DNA of 64,000 bases from Aralia elata (GCA_034770075.1 CM068386.1:80329007-80393006); one strand, 5' to 3'. Positions 12,132-22,705 are shown, counted from the first letter of the stretch. Notes: generated from the letters alone by a model not told the origin. Numbers and translations are program-made.

Positions 12132-13122
12132 TGTTGCCTAATTTCTTATTAGCACTTTAACACGCAAGTATACGTGTTCGTTCGTAATATTCAGCAAGCA
12201 ACGATATCGTTCCCACGAGAAAATATGTTAATAATTATCAATTACCAATTTTTAAACAAATTAATCTTATTTAAACTACGAATGTTATTTAAGAATTAAA
12301 ATTAAAATTAACTACTAAAAATAATTAATCACGAGAATAATGCAGATTTAAAAGCTTAAGATTACAAATTCCCTTAGTGTTTCATTTAAACCAAAACACT
12401 TCTTATTTAATTAATTAATTATAATGAATCGCTAACCAAGAATTCTTTATAGTATTCACGCGTTTCTTCCGATAGACAGATGGACAAATCCTCATAAATC
12501 CAACATTAAACTACAAACTAAGTTCCATTATAATCTTAAAAGTGAATTTAGTTCATAGTGTTTAGGAAAAACATCATCAAATTAATCAAATAAAACATCC
12601 CACAGATTACAAAAATCAAAGATAAAAGAAGGGAATAGAAGAAACTATAGTGGTTGCTCTCAATCTCGGCCTCTCTCTAGAATTCTGCAAATCTCATTTG
12701 TGTTCTCTCTTGTTGCTTCTCTCCTTTGCACTTTTATGTTACGTATGTGCTCTCTGAAGTCCTCTCCCTTGTATATCACAAAACCCTCATTCAGATTCCT
12801 TTTTGGCTTCCACTTCCTTCCCAACCGCAACAATTTCCTTCTCTAGTTGTGTATGAGTGCCTAGGCACTCAACCTAGTACTATTTCAAGCGCCTAGGCGC
12901 TTGACTGGGACGCCAGATTTACAAAAATGCCACTCAACTCACTTTTAATGATTTTTAACAATTTTTTAATTCAATTCTTCTCCAAAATGACACATATGCC
13001 CCTCCAGCTCCGTCCTGTAATAAACAAACACAAAAATAAATAAAATGCTCCTAAAAACACTCAAAGATAGCAATAATTAAGCTCAACAATACTTGATTCG
13101 TAAGTATAAAACTCATTCATCA
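12132..13122 (-). repeat. 5' LTR of the Athila-like element
   Basis: In + coordinates it runs from TGTTGCC to CATTCATCA (991 bp), so it has TG..CA ends on both strands. The inner edge is next to the tRNA-Asp primer site. It carries the Athila-type text ACGATATCGTTCCCACGAG near its inner end and a GCGCCTAGGCGC palindrome near 12888. Confidence 0.65.
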
Positions 13123-13128
13123 CTTAGC

Positions 13129-13353
13129 ATCCTAGATTCATATCAGGGTGTATGGATCCTATTGATGGGATTATGGACGATTAGAGAGGATTTCCTACGG
13201 CTAAAATCTCCTCCTAATCATCAGATGATATATGTTTGTTGATTTATTATTTTTTTTATTTTATTTCAAAATCAACCCCTTTTTACCGATTATTTTGCTT
13301 GGGAACTGCTTCTTATTGATTTTGGTTCACCCAAAAAAATCCTAGATTCATAT
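13129..13353 (+). mobile_element. Short retroposon (SINE-like) with 15-bp target duplication
   Basis: ATCCTAGATTCATAT occurs at 13129-13143 and again, perfectly, at 13339-13353. The 195 bp between them end in CCCAAAAAAA. A long perfect duplication plus a 3' A-run is the signature of LINE-type target-primed insertion. I could not find convincing pol III A and B boxes, so the insert may be a SINE, a LINE 3' stub or a processed transcript. Confidence 0.65.
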
Positions 13354-15333
13354 TTAGAGGTGAAGGGGTCCCACCTTTTAGCCGGCAAGAGATTCTAACA
13401 AATTGAATCACCTAATAGCTAATTTGGGATATATTTTTGGTAAGATCCCGATTATGTTATAGCTTAGATCTATAGGATATTAGATCTACATATTCCATAT
13501 CCTAGGTTCTAAATCCTTCCATTAGGTCTCGTTAATACGTGATAATCCTTCGAAATGTTGGCTCAGTTATTCGATCTACGGATTAGGGTCCACGAGAGCC
13601 CTTTTTCTAAATATTAGCTTTCGTCTTCATTTGTATCAGTAATTGTAATTTCAAATCATGTGAGCCTAGGAATGGAGTCAGGGTCTTTAACCGGATCTTG
13701 ACGTAATTCCGATGATTGACATATCTAGAGATTGTAATATTTGTCATTCGATCATTGTACATGTAAAATTAGGGCCTTAAAATGGTATTGAGGGTCTCAT
13801 TCCCCGAAAATTGAATTTAAAGCCCCGTGATAGTGGATATTATTGTTGAGGGTGTGCAGGGCTATTGAGATGGCTTTCATGCCCACGAATGGCCCCAACC
13901 TTATTTCGAAGCTTGATTTTATCGTTTATCCCCAAAAGCGATTTTTAAACAAAGCGGTAAGATTTTGTAAAATTGGATTAACCTAGATTAATAGGCTAAT
14001 TCTAGGCTAAAATTGGAAGTTGACGAAGAATCTCGATTCCTATTTGACGAAGGGTTTGAAAAATAATATTTTTCCAAAACGTCACTCAAAAAGTTTTATA
14101 AAACAAAAAGGAAAAGTTTTATAAAACAAAAAGCTAAAACCGAACTTTTCCTTCAAATCAAATCCTTCGTGCATAGTCCAAAGAGGTCCAAAATCGCTTT
14201 CAAAATAACTCACATTACACAATTTGACCTTTAGGAGTCGGCCCCTAAGTTATCTTCGATTTAATTTAAACTAAGAGGCGGTACCCTAGACTTTCCTCAA
14301 TTCATATAGGCGCGCGTGCGCGCGCACACACACACACACACTTCACACTTCATTTTAGGGAAACAATAAGAAGCGGTAACTGTATTTTCACGAAAGTTGG
14401 GGGATGCCTAACACCTTCCCCTCGTTTAAGCAAACTCCTGAACTCTATGAATCTCGGTTTCAAGACCAATTTTACGGAGTTACATTTAGGGCCATATTTC
14501 GTTCAAATCAAAAATCAGATGAGTTGGTACATCCATCTGAATCTGTACCAACTGGGACTCTGTCTAATTGGCCATTCATTAAAATCGACCTTTAAAGCCC
14601 CGTCGACACTTATGTCGGATTTTTTCAAAATTACCCTTTAAAAAATTAAAAGAAGATAACAAAAATATAAAAAGGAGTAGATTTTAGAGGAAAATTTTAA
14701 AATTCTTTCCCGACGTCGACATAGCTTACAAAAGGTCTCTTGGTTGTGTATTGATGGAGGATTTAATGAGAAATTAAGGGTTTGGATTCAAGTTTAGGAG
14801 AGTTTCTCCACACTTTTGGTTTTTTCTCGCTATTTTGCTCTTAATCTCACCTTTTTTCTTCCTCTTCTCTTCCCAAAATAAAGCAAAAAGCCCCTTTATA
14901 TCACATTTTGGCCTGTCGCAGGTACACCTGTGGCGGCCGTAGGTACACCTGCGACAGCTAAGCTGTGGGCCCCACGCGGTCTATTTTATTGTATTGTGCA
15001 CTAAAAGGTCCATAACTTTCAAATTGGGAATAATTAGAAAATATATCACACCAATCTGAAAAGCTCTTTTCGAGACCTTCATGATGGTATACAATTTAAC
15101 TATGTTTGGATTTGGAATAAGGTAGAAAAATTGGAAAAACCAACCCCATATATATAGTGGTCAATCCCTTGTTCATTATTGCTCTTTGGCACCCAAAGGT
15201 CCATGTGTTGCCTCTAAGTAATCGTTATGGGCTTTATTATCTTTGCTTCGACACCCTTGGCTCTTTATGGATTTACGTTATTGCCCTCCTGTCCTATAGT
15301 TAGAGAAGTACGTGCAAATTTTTGGTGTCTACA
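13354..15333 (+). repeat. Tat/Ogre-type LTR-like sequence (approximate limits)
   Basis: There is no credible ORF. The stretch contains GGGATGCCTAACACCTTCCC at 14401-14420 and ends GGTGTCTACA at 15324-15333, text that I associate with LTRs of Tat/Ogre elements. No partner LTR, primer site or pol was seen, so it could be a solo LTR. The left edge is uncertain because of the retroposon at 13129-13353. A GTCGCAGGTACACCT inverted pair lies at 14914-14955. Confidence 0.35.
14311..14341. repeat. (CG)n(CA)n compound microsatellite
   Basis: An alternating CG tract with one interruption changes into (CA)n. It is purely alternating purine-pyrimidine over about 31 bp. Confidence 0.95.
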
Positions 15334-15489
15334 GTGATATAATTTTATAAGGAAACAATCAAAACAAGATCATATTACCAAACATTAATTTGTTACTTTT
15401 ACTGAAAGATGTTATACAATAATGCAAGTTTAAGTTAAATAATAAACTAAATCATCTTACAAAATATTAAACTATACTATTATTAAAAT

Positions 15490-16129
15490 GAGAAATGAGT
15501 CATAGCACGTATTTGTTACGGATCCTTATAGGGTATACACCATCTTTACCATTGAAAACAAGAAGGAACGACTAAGATTAGAAACTAAAAATCGACGTCC
15601 GCAACTATTAGTAGCGAACGGTAAAAAAACACATACCATCCGCTACTGATATTAGTAGATGCTAATCAGAATAAGGGTTTGACTTTATTAACTAGGATTT
15701 AGGTTTATTAACTAGGATTTAGAGTTTATAAACTAGGATTAAGAGTTTATTAACTAGGATTCAGGATTTATTAACTAGGGTTAATGATTTATTAACTAGG
15801 ATTTATGATTTATTAACCAGGTAAGCCCTGGTTAAAAAGGAGTTAACAAACCTTAAACCCTAGTTAATAAACCCTAAACCCTGGTTTATAAACCCTTAGT
15901 CCGGGTTAATAAACCCTAAATCCTAGTTAATAAAACCAAACCATTATTCTAATTAGCGTCCGCTACTATTAGTAGCGGATGATGTGTGTTTTTTTAATCA
16001 TCCGCTATTAATAGTAGCAGACGTCGATTTTCAGTTTTTAATCCTGATCGTTCTTTCTTGTTTTCAATGATATAGATGGTGTATGCCTGTTTTTGGTTCA
16101 TAGCAACTACTTGCTATGGATCATTCTCC

Positions 16130-16130
<1 letters not shown>
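15490..16130. mobile_element. Foldback (long inverted repeat) element, about 640 bp
   Basis: The left arm from about 15490 and the right arm to about 16130 are imperfect reverse complements over almost the whole length; for example GTATACACCATCT pairs with its complement near 16076. The centre is AACCAGGTAAGCCCTGGTT at about 15815-15833. Inside, the left arm carries about six copies of TTTATTAACTAGGATTTAG and the right arm carries the complementary AACCCTAGTTAATAAA units. CCGCTACTATTAGTAGCGG palindromes lie in each arm. No transposase is present. The flanks hold CTATTATTA and CTATTAATA, a possible 9-bp duplication. It is probably a MULE-like or foldback MITE. Confidence 0.75.

Positions 16131-16133
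<3 letters not shown>

Positions 16134-16162
<29 letters not shown>
16134..16162. repeat. (AT)n microsatellite, left side of hairpin MITE
   Basis: An uninterrupted AT run. Together with the run at 16347-16366 it brackets the hairpin element between them. Confidence 0.95.
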
Positions 16163-16175
16163 GGGCAATATGTAG

Positions 16176-16333
16176 GTGCACAGCTGTGCACTATACAGTA
16201 GGGCTATGGCGACGGTTTTTTGGGCTATGCCGACGGTACTACCGTCGCCATAGGTCTATGCCGACGGTAGTACCGTCGCCATAGCCCAAAAAACCGTCGT
16301 CATAGCCCTACTGTGTAATACACAGCTGTGCAC
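16176..16333. mobile_element. Near-perfect hairpin MITE inserted in an (AT) tract
   Basis: The arms 16176-16253 and 16256-16333 are reverse complements with only a few mismatches. They begin and end GTGCACAGCTGTG and meet at CATAGGTCTATG. Each arm contains ACGGTACTACCGTCG-type inner palindromes. It sits between two TA runs, as expected for an insertion at TA. The 63-codon ORF that crosses it is a by-product of the palindrome. Confidence 0.8.
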
Positions 16334-16346
16334 AAACATTTTTTCC

Positions 16347-16366
16347 TATATATATATATATATATA
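16347..16366. repeat. (TA)n microsatellite, right side of hairpin MITE
   Basis: About ten TA units directly after the hairpin element. Confidence 0.95.
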
Positions 16367-16464
16367 GGTATAAATATAATAAATTGATCAATAATATTAT
16401 CCAATTATTAAATTAAAAATTATTTACTCTTAGCCTAACTAAAGCCTAAACATAAACATTAAGG

Positions 16465-16530
16465 TTAGGCTTAGTTGATGAAAAAGGGTGGAATCGTGGA
16501 AGTCCCCAATTCAAACACGGGGTCAATAGC
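16465..16530 (+). repeat. Possible tRNA-derived SINE head
   Basis: AGGCTTAGTTGATG (A-box-like) is followed about 35 bp later by CAATTCAAACACGG (B-box-like), which is the spacing of tRNA-derived SINEs. No duplication or tail was secured. The remainder of 16367-17014 is AT-rich with a TA/CA microsatellite near 16708-16731 and nothing else recognisable. Confidence 0.25.
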
Positions 16531-17014
16531 ATACTTTATTTCACAAGATATATTAAATTTGTTTTGTCGTTTTTTTCCCTTCTCGGTTCGACCTTATACT
16601 TTTCCTATTCTAAGTCAAAAATTACTTTTCCTACAATTTTACTTTTCCTAGTTTAACTCAAAAATTACTATTCCTACATTAGGTTAAAGACTAACTCATC
16701 TACATCTATATATATATATATATACACACACAGATACATATTAGCATGGAATCATGTTTATTAGCGATAAAATAACCCTGATAATCATCAATCACCCAGT
16801 AACCATCAATCTTCCTGTCAACTTGGTATGGTGTATGTCTCAACCTATGCATCACCATTTTAATAACTTGGTATGTTATAATATTTAATTAGTTAATCAA
16901 CATCGCTGCTAAATTTAGTGTTAAAACAAGATATGGTATTTATATAGTAATTCAATTTTATTGTTAAATGAAATATTTTGTTATACTATATTGCATTGCT
17001 TGCAGGTTACTCGA

Positions 17015-17139
17015 ACAAAAAAGATTAACATTGAGCAACTTATTTGGGATCTCAAAATCTTTTGAATTGAAGGTAAACGAAGTTCATGTCTAATGCAGAA
17101 TTATTAGTATAATTTTTTCTTTATTTCAAAATAAGAAAT
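17015..17139 (+). repeat. Left copy of a 124-bp direct duplication
   Basis: It runs from ACAAAAAAGATTAACATTGAG to TTTCAAAATAAGAAAT and recurs at 18114-18237 with only a handful of differences. The two copies flank the insert at 17140-18113. Confidence 0.85.
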
Positions 17140-18113
17140 ATGATGACTCGGTATAGCTACGGAAAGGGCAAGGCCTTACTCTATTCCTTATTAGGAATAG
17201 CGGCCTTGGGGAGAGTTAGAGCGGATACGACTTTCCCCCTGATACGCTTCCCCCTCAGGGGGAGGTTCCTTGCTAGGCGTTTTGTGCATACAAGGGGGAG
17301 AGCTTTCTCTTGTTTTGTTCAAAGAGAAACTCAGAAAAAACTATTAGCTCATAGCTCATTCGGATCCCACACCCGTGTGATCCTCATTCAGAGCAGAAAG
17401 CAAAACTCCTTTAGTTGCCTACGAAAAAGAAAGGAGTAGAGCTACTTACTCTTGTCATGGAAACTCAAAGCACAAAACCTTTAGTTGCCTACGAGATATT
17501 AAGGAGTCTAGCTTTCATTTATGTGAGATGACTCATTGGGTCAGTCAATCACTTCCTCACATGCAGCACCCCCTCACGCTTTTGGGCTCACAGGGGTACT
17601 GTTCAGATTACGTTCTTTCCTTCTAATGTGATTCCATTCACTTCCCATTCTCAATCTATGTTTTTAAGGACACCAAAAAAGATCCCTTTTACGGAAAGGA
17701 AACTATCTAGGGACAAAGACAAACAAGTCCAGATTATGCCCTTGCTCTTAATTTTTATTTCACCCTAACCCAAGTCTTAAAAGACTTAATTCCATTGATT
17801 GAATGTAATAACCCCTTCTTGTCTCTTGTTTAGAAGTCAGAGGTCTTAACCTAATAATTGGGCTGCCTCATTTAAGTTTGGGAATAAGAGATAGGGAAGG
17901 TAGGTTCTTTTTTATTGCAATTCAAAACGGATCATTGAAAATTCAAATAGATATGAGACGTAAAGTTTTTTTAAGTAACTAACTTCCTTCCATATGAAGA
18001 GAATGAACATATGATGAAAAGTCTGCCCTAATTTACTTTATCTGAATTCAAAAAAGTGTGACCTATGTTCCCATTGCACCTAGATCACAAACAAATATAT
18101 TCAATTATCTGCA
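17140..18113. other. Organelle-like insert (NUPT/NUMT candidate)
   Basis: The base composition and texture differ sharply from the AT-rich flanks: blocks of GGGGGA, TTCCCCCTCAGGGGGAGG and CCTTACTCTATTCC, then text such as GTCTCTTGTTTAGAAGTCAG and AGATATGAGACGTAAAG that resembles plastid or mitochondrial spacer DNA. The 99-codon ORF at 17140-17439 starts exactly at the junction and resembles no protein I know. The organelle assignment is a judgement from texture, not from a search. Confidence 0.4.
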
Positions 18114-18237
18114 CAAAAAGATTAACACCGAGCAACTTATTTGGGATCTCAAAATCTCTTGAATTGAAGGTAAACAAAGTTCATGTCTAATGCACAATTA
18201 TTAGTATAAATTTTTTCTTTATTTCAAAATAAGAAAT
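18114..18237 (+). repeat. Right copy of the 124-bp direct duplication
   Basis: Same text as 17015-17139 (GAGCAACTTATTTGGGATCT, GAATTGAAGGTAAAC), ending at the same AAGAAAT. After it the sequence reverts to ordinary AT-rich DNA; 18238-18671 holds nothing I recognise. Confidence 0.85.
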
Positions 18238-18671
18238 CTGAAGATTGGTAGCTCAAAAAAATATTAAGAAAATCTAAATCGTAAAAAAGTATGTACACAA
18301 AATTAACTTAAAGAATAAAAGTTTGCATAAACAAAAATATATCATTAAAAATAAATATTTAATAAATAAAATTTGAAAAAAAAAACTAAATATTAACATA
18401 TAAAAAAACGAAATAGCATGTTAAGTCAAAAAGTAATATTACTTTTATTCAAAATAATATATACAAAAAACACTAACCAAAAATAAATATAAAATTTAAT
18501 AATCAAGAATAAGACCTCGTGCGTTACATGGGATATACTACTAGTGAAGTTAGAATTAACCAAGGTGTTACATGAAAAAAAATGTAATTATGGTTCGTGT
18601 CTATCCCTTTAGTTGAAAAGGTCAAAATTAACCAAGTCACTACACGGGTAACTATGGATAACAAAGTCATC

Positions 18672-18915
18672 CGACTCTCATATATAAAATACTTTCTCAA
18701 AACTAAAATAATTTTTAAGTCACCTCAAGACATTTTGAAACTTAAAACTAACATGAATTTCTTTAATTTTAGTAAATATAATGATGAATATCATAAACCA
18801 TCTTAAATTCATTGCTTCACAATTTTTAATGAATAATCCCAATTTTTAAGTTTAAAAATATTTCAAATTAACTTTTAAAAATCGATAATGATGTTATAAA
18901 TTGAAACCGATGAAG
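18672..18915. mobile_element. Degenerate Stowaway-type MITE
   Basis: The right end (TTTTAAAAATCGATAATGAT, ending GATGAAG before TA) and the left body (TCAAAACTAAAATAATTTT, AAGACATTTTGAAACTTAAA) match the layout of the clearer Stowaway copies at 20732-20987 and 60814-61063. The terminal repeats have decayed. Confidence 0.45.
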
Positions 18916-20731
18916 TATGATTTATTTTTGAGTCCTGCTATGTATTGCGATAAATTTGCGCCGAATTATAATTGCGAAGTTTATCAATACAAGGGATTGG
19001 TAGGAATTATAGGAAGACCCCACTTATTACATAACTCTCTAAAAAAATTACCACTAATACTTATTCACCTAACTGACAATTAAAAAGTCGGCGTAAATAT
19101 TTGCAATATATATCATTGCCGTTTATTTTTATAGGTGGCCCGTTTTGAACTGTCTGGATCACACCATAGTTTAAAACTGGACCGAACCGACCGGTTCAAT
19201 CAGTTGGACCGTGAACTGGAGCCTTGGCCAGTATGATTTCGTTAATACATCAGATGTGCATTTGTACCATTTTGAACCGTTTAAACTGATCGATTTTGTA
19301 ATAAACCAATGAACCGCCGACTGAAAAAGAATCGGATCGGTTCAACAAAGCTTGCAAAAATAATATTTTTTAGAAAAGAAGATGTGGATGCCGTTGTTGC
19401 AGGGTGTGGTTCGTTCCTTGTGTACTAGAGGATTCATTGATTGTGCTCCATAGTGTTCAAGATATGTTTATAATTTGTAATATCAAAGAAAACATATTTG
19501 AAATTCAAAAGACAAAATAAAGTATATATGTAAATAGTAAAAAAAATGAATTATACCTACCGAGTATCGATATATAGCAATGCTTAGAAGGAGAGAGAAG
19601 GCCTAATATTGAAACAAGAGTAAATTATAAATAACTTACCTATGGTCTACTCAAAATTACTCGTAGTCAATTGTAGTTTAAAAATAAACTTTCGACCACT
19701 TGTAGTTTCAAAAATATAGCATACTCTCACTTCATTATTAACGGCGTTAACAAAAGTTAACGGATGGTGTGTAAGTACTTTGTTACCCTCCACATATATG
19801 TATAGATATTAAGATAGTTCTAATTAGACAAACAACTCAGAAATGATCTATGACTTTCATGGGCAACTACTGCTTTCTTTCGTTTAGGGCTTGAATTTTT
19901 TTTAAGAAATCACAACTCAATTAGAGGGGTAATTTGAATAAGAATATATGCAAAAACAGAGGGGTCACAATTTCAAATTTAAGTTACAAATTTCAACCTT
20001 TTGTAATTGTTTAAACAAAAGTTTAATGCAAGTCACGTGTAATCTTTTTATGTTTTCCATTTCTTAGTTTGCTTCTCAACCAAATGTCACTTCTAAGTGA
20101 GTTTAACTACTAGGAGGTTTTAGTCCAATACATGTGGCAAAAAACTTCATCTTCTCATCCACTAAAGTCATCAAGTGCATCATCATCTTCTCAGCCTTCA
20201 TTACCAAAAAGGAGATCTTGTAAGAAGCATGCAACCAATAGTAAAAAGTTGAGCAGAGGTACATTAAGTCCTACCAAAAGGTGTTTCAAATAAGGAAATT
20301 AAGGTGTTAGTGAATTGTCGAATAATGCTTTCTTTTGTTTAGTGAAAATGATGTAATTTGAATTGTGATTGGTGAACAATGCGTTTGTTTGGTTAACATT
20401 ATCGAGAGATAAATAATATTGCTTTTAATTGTAAATGAAGTAATTTGCATTGTCGTTTGGTGTACAATGCTTTTTCTTGGTTAACATTATCAAATGATGA
20501 ACAATATTTTCAGTTGAAAATTGTCATCGTCACTTGGTGAATTTGATTGGTTATAAGCAGGATATTGAAATTTATTTACATGGCATATGCTAACTTCATT
20601 ACACAGATGAACAAAGTTAACAAAATTTCTCTATTTCCTTCATAACCTGTGCTTGATGAAGACATGATGATCTTTATAAAAATAAATAAATTTTTTGTTT
20701 AATAGTTAACAAACACAAATGGAAAATAATA

Positions 20732-20987
20732 CTACCTCTGTTCCAAATTATATGATTATTATTGACTTTTAAAAGTCAATTTAAGACATTTTTAAATTCA
20801 AAATTGAGATAGTTTATTTAAAATTATTAAAAAATAAATCTTACAATAAGTAGTATTTGTTAGATAGTTTAGAAATTTCATCGTTATATCAATTAAAATT
20901 AAAAGAATTCAATTAATTTTGAATTTAAAAGGTCTTAGTTTGACTTTAAAAAATTAATAATATTCATATATTTTGGAACGTAAGGAG
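20732..20987. mobile_element. Stowaway MITE
   Basis: It starts CTACCTCTGTTCCAAATTAT and ends with the inverse (TTTGGAACGTAAGGAG), flanked by TA on both sides (20730-20731 and 20988-20989). The 256-bp length and the TIR, close to CTCCCTCCGTTCC, are typical of Stowaway (Tc1/mariner) MITEs. Confidence 0.85.
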
Positions 20988-21268
20988 TATATAAAATTAA
21001 ATAGCATTTACCTTGGAGAGAAAAAAGTTCAAAATATTTTGGAGTGATTTTTCAAAGTAGTGGATTAGGAACAAAAAAAATTCAATCAAAACTTTATAAT
21101 AATTTGGGGATAAAAATAATATTTTAAAGAAGCGTACAAATATTTTAAAGAAGAACATAGACATTGAAGCTAAACTCACTTGGTTTTAGGCAAATAAATT
21201 TCAATTTTAAACTATAGAATGATAAGTAAGAAGATTGACATGATTGTTACGTATTCTTTAAAGAATTT

Positions 21269-21431
21269 CTTAACATGTGCCCTAATGGCACATGTTAAAC
21301 ACACAATTCAAGAGTATATTCTCTTGAACTGTGCATATTCCCTTGAACTTGGTGCAAATGCAGAAATCAAGGGAATATGCACACAGCTCAAGAGAATATA
21401 CCCTTGAACTGTGTGTTATGTCACATGTTAA
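21269..21431. mobile_element. Hairpin MITE (CTTAACATGTG ends)
   Basis: It begins CTTAACATGTG and ends CACATGTTAAG. The arms pair through ACACA, TATATTCTCTTGA and GCATATTCCCTTGA around a loop near 21356-21366. The arms also contain smaller palindromes (AACATGTG..CACATGTT). The 62-codon ORF crossing it is an artefact of the repeat. Confidence 0.65.
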
Positions 21432-21468
21432 GATGACCCATTTTTTAATGCATTAATTTATTTTATTC

Positions 21469-21710
21469 CTTGATACTCTCTTTGTTTTACATAAAAAAAA
21501 ATTATTTGAATTTTATTTTAATCAATTTATAAAATTTTAAATTTTAATTTGTGATGTACATTTGTTTTAATTTTAATGTAATATTTTTTTTACTTACTAA
21601 ACCTTATTAAGTAGTTTACAACTTTAACTGTTATATTAATTAAAATCAAACTAAGTTCAAATTAATTATGAATTTACAATTTTGTAAATTAAATAAAAAT
21701 AAATGAGACT
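21469..21710. mobile_element. Decayed Stowaway-like MITE
   Basis: TACTCTCTTTGTTTTACAT at the left and the inner text AGTAGTTTACAACTTTAACT, TAATTAAAATCAAA resemble the body of the Stowaway at 20732-20987. The right terminal repeat is poor. Confidence 0.35.
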
Positions 21711-22130
21711 TCTTTTGCGATAATATTATTTATTTCATTGCCGACAAGATCTCGTTGAAAATGGCCCAGTTGCGCCATTGTAAAAAACATTAGAAACCAA
21801 GAGTACAAAAATAATCACCTTAGAAACCAAGAGTACAAAAATAATCACAGTTGTTGATCTCCCTTAATAATATATATGAATCTCTAATTAATTTGATTCT
21901 TGATGATTTTTTTAGTACAAATTTATGTTTTTTTAACTTATGATCTTATACTTCATATTATTATTTATTATATAAAATATATAAAAATAAAAATTCTAAC
22001 TCAACCGGTTAACCACCGGTTCAACTGATTGAACCGATAAACTATTGAGTCAGTACCTCAGCTGATTCGATGTCCGGTTCGGTTATAACTATGCATCGCA
22101 CACCTAACTTCAGAGTGAGCATTTCAAAAT

Positions 22131-22150
22131 TGGGCCGAAATATAAAATTT
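22131..22150 (+). promoter_or_regulatory. Candidate core promoter of the DUF1350 gene
   Basis: TGGGCC at 22131-22136, a TCP/site-II-like motif common in plant housekeeping and plastid-protein promoters, is followed by TATAAAATTT at 22141. These lie about 180 bp before the chosen ATG. The hAT-like element ends only about 50 bp upstream, so little native promoter remains between them. Inferred from motifs only. Confidence 0.35.
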
Positions 22151-22322
22151 CAACTTGTCTTTGTAAATTACACTTAGAAAAAAGATAATAATTGAATTGG
22201 TACATGAAGCCACGTTTTGCCCACAACAATCATACAAATTTATACCGCCTTATGACCCTTTAACAGCTTCGTCTTATAGTTTATCTCCTACTACTGATAC
22301 AAGCACCAGCCATTGCACAACA

Positions 22323-22705
22323 ATGGCGCGGGCGTTAGTGAGCAGTTCTTGCGGTTTGGTGGATATTTCTACCTCCTCTACTCGATTTTCTCCTACAAAA
22401 TGTGAAAGCCCGAAATCAGGTAATTGCCCAGATGCTCTAGTTTACCCATCTCGAAAGTTTGAGAAACATCAACGGCGCCGGAAACATAGCAAAAGAACTA
22501 GGGTTGCAGCGAGTCCCTCTGTCCGGATGGTTTCAAATGGGTATTTTGGGAGAGAGAAATATACGACGAAGGACAATTTCAATCGGATATACAAAAGGGT
22601 AGGCTCATGTTTGGTCATTCCTCCACCTAAAGGAAAGAAGCCGAAGGCAATTATACAATTCCTCGGCGGGGCTTTTATTGGCGCAGTTCCTGAAGTCAGT
22701 TACAG
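22323..22705 (+). CDS. DUF1350 gene, exon 1
   Basis: It encodes residues 1-127 plus two bases of codon 128: the presumed transit peptide (MARALVSSSC...) and the start of the conserved domain (YKRVGSCLVIPPPKGKKPKA, FLGGAFIGAVPEVSY). The exon ends TACAG before GTTAGA. The Ser128 codon is split AG|C. In-frame reading upstream to 22197 is open but is probably 5' UTR. Confidence 0.88.

Larger units (their letters stand above)
8256..13122 (-). mobile_element. Athila-like Ty3/gypsy element lacking pol (antisense)
   Basis: Read on the minus strand: an LTR at 13122-12132, a tRNA-Asp-type primer site at 12125-12109, a gag knuckle ORF, protease-like and gag-C-like remnants, then a polypurine-like CTTTGGGGATATT next to a second LTR ending in + coordinates at 9604. 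The internal part is only about 2.5 kb, with no RT, RNase H or integrase seen, so this is a deleted or non-autonomous copy. The lower LTR butts directly against the Tekay LTR at 8255/8256, which suggests the Tekay element inserted into it. The two LTRs share their inner end (GTATAAAACTCAyTCATCA) and a few blocks but differ elsewhere, so they could come from two related elements. Confidence 0.6.
19165..22093. mobile_element. hAT-like element with CATAGTT terminal repeats (2.9 kb)
   Basis: The left end CATAGTTTAAAACTGGACCG and the right end (complement CATAGTTATAACCGAACCGG) form an imperfect terminal inverted repeat rich in CCGGTT. The flanking octamers GATCACAC (19157-19164) and CATCGCAC (22094-22101) agree at six of eight positions, consistent with an aged 8-bp hAT duplication. 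Inside are AT-rich filler, a Stowaway MITE, a hairpin MITE and no transposase. It could instead be two separate short elements facing each other. Confidence 0.4.

Noticed and set aside
15830..15920. Telomere-like AAACCCTAAACCC text
   Set aside because: It belongs to the complementary arm of the foldback (AACCCTAGTTAATAAA units); there is no perfect TTTAGGG array.
16093..16284. 63-codon ORF at the hairpin MITE
   Set aside because: It is read through an (AT)n tract and a palindrome; no protein features.
16465..16530. A possible tRNA gene
   Set aside because: A/B-box-like motifs are present but no cloverleaf with anticodon arm and CCA-side pairing can be drawn; at best a SINE head.
17140..17439. 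99-codon ORF in the organelle-like insert
   Set aside because: It begins at the insertion junction and matches no organelle protein I know.
20100..20290. Possible transposase N-terminus inside the hAT-like element (Ser-rich then Lys/Arg-rich text)
   Set aside because: Too short and frame-broken; no BED finger Cys/His pattern could be read.
22197..22322. Upstream in-frame start for the DUF1350 protein (42 extra residues)
   Set aside because: The extension contains no transit-like Ser/Arg pattern, the ATG at 22323 has a far better context (ACAATGGCG), and the upstream ATG is close to the presumed transcription start. I treat it as leader.
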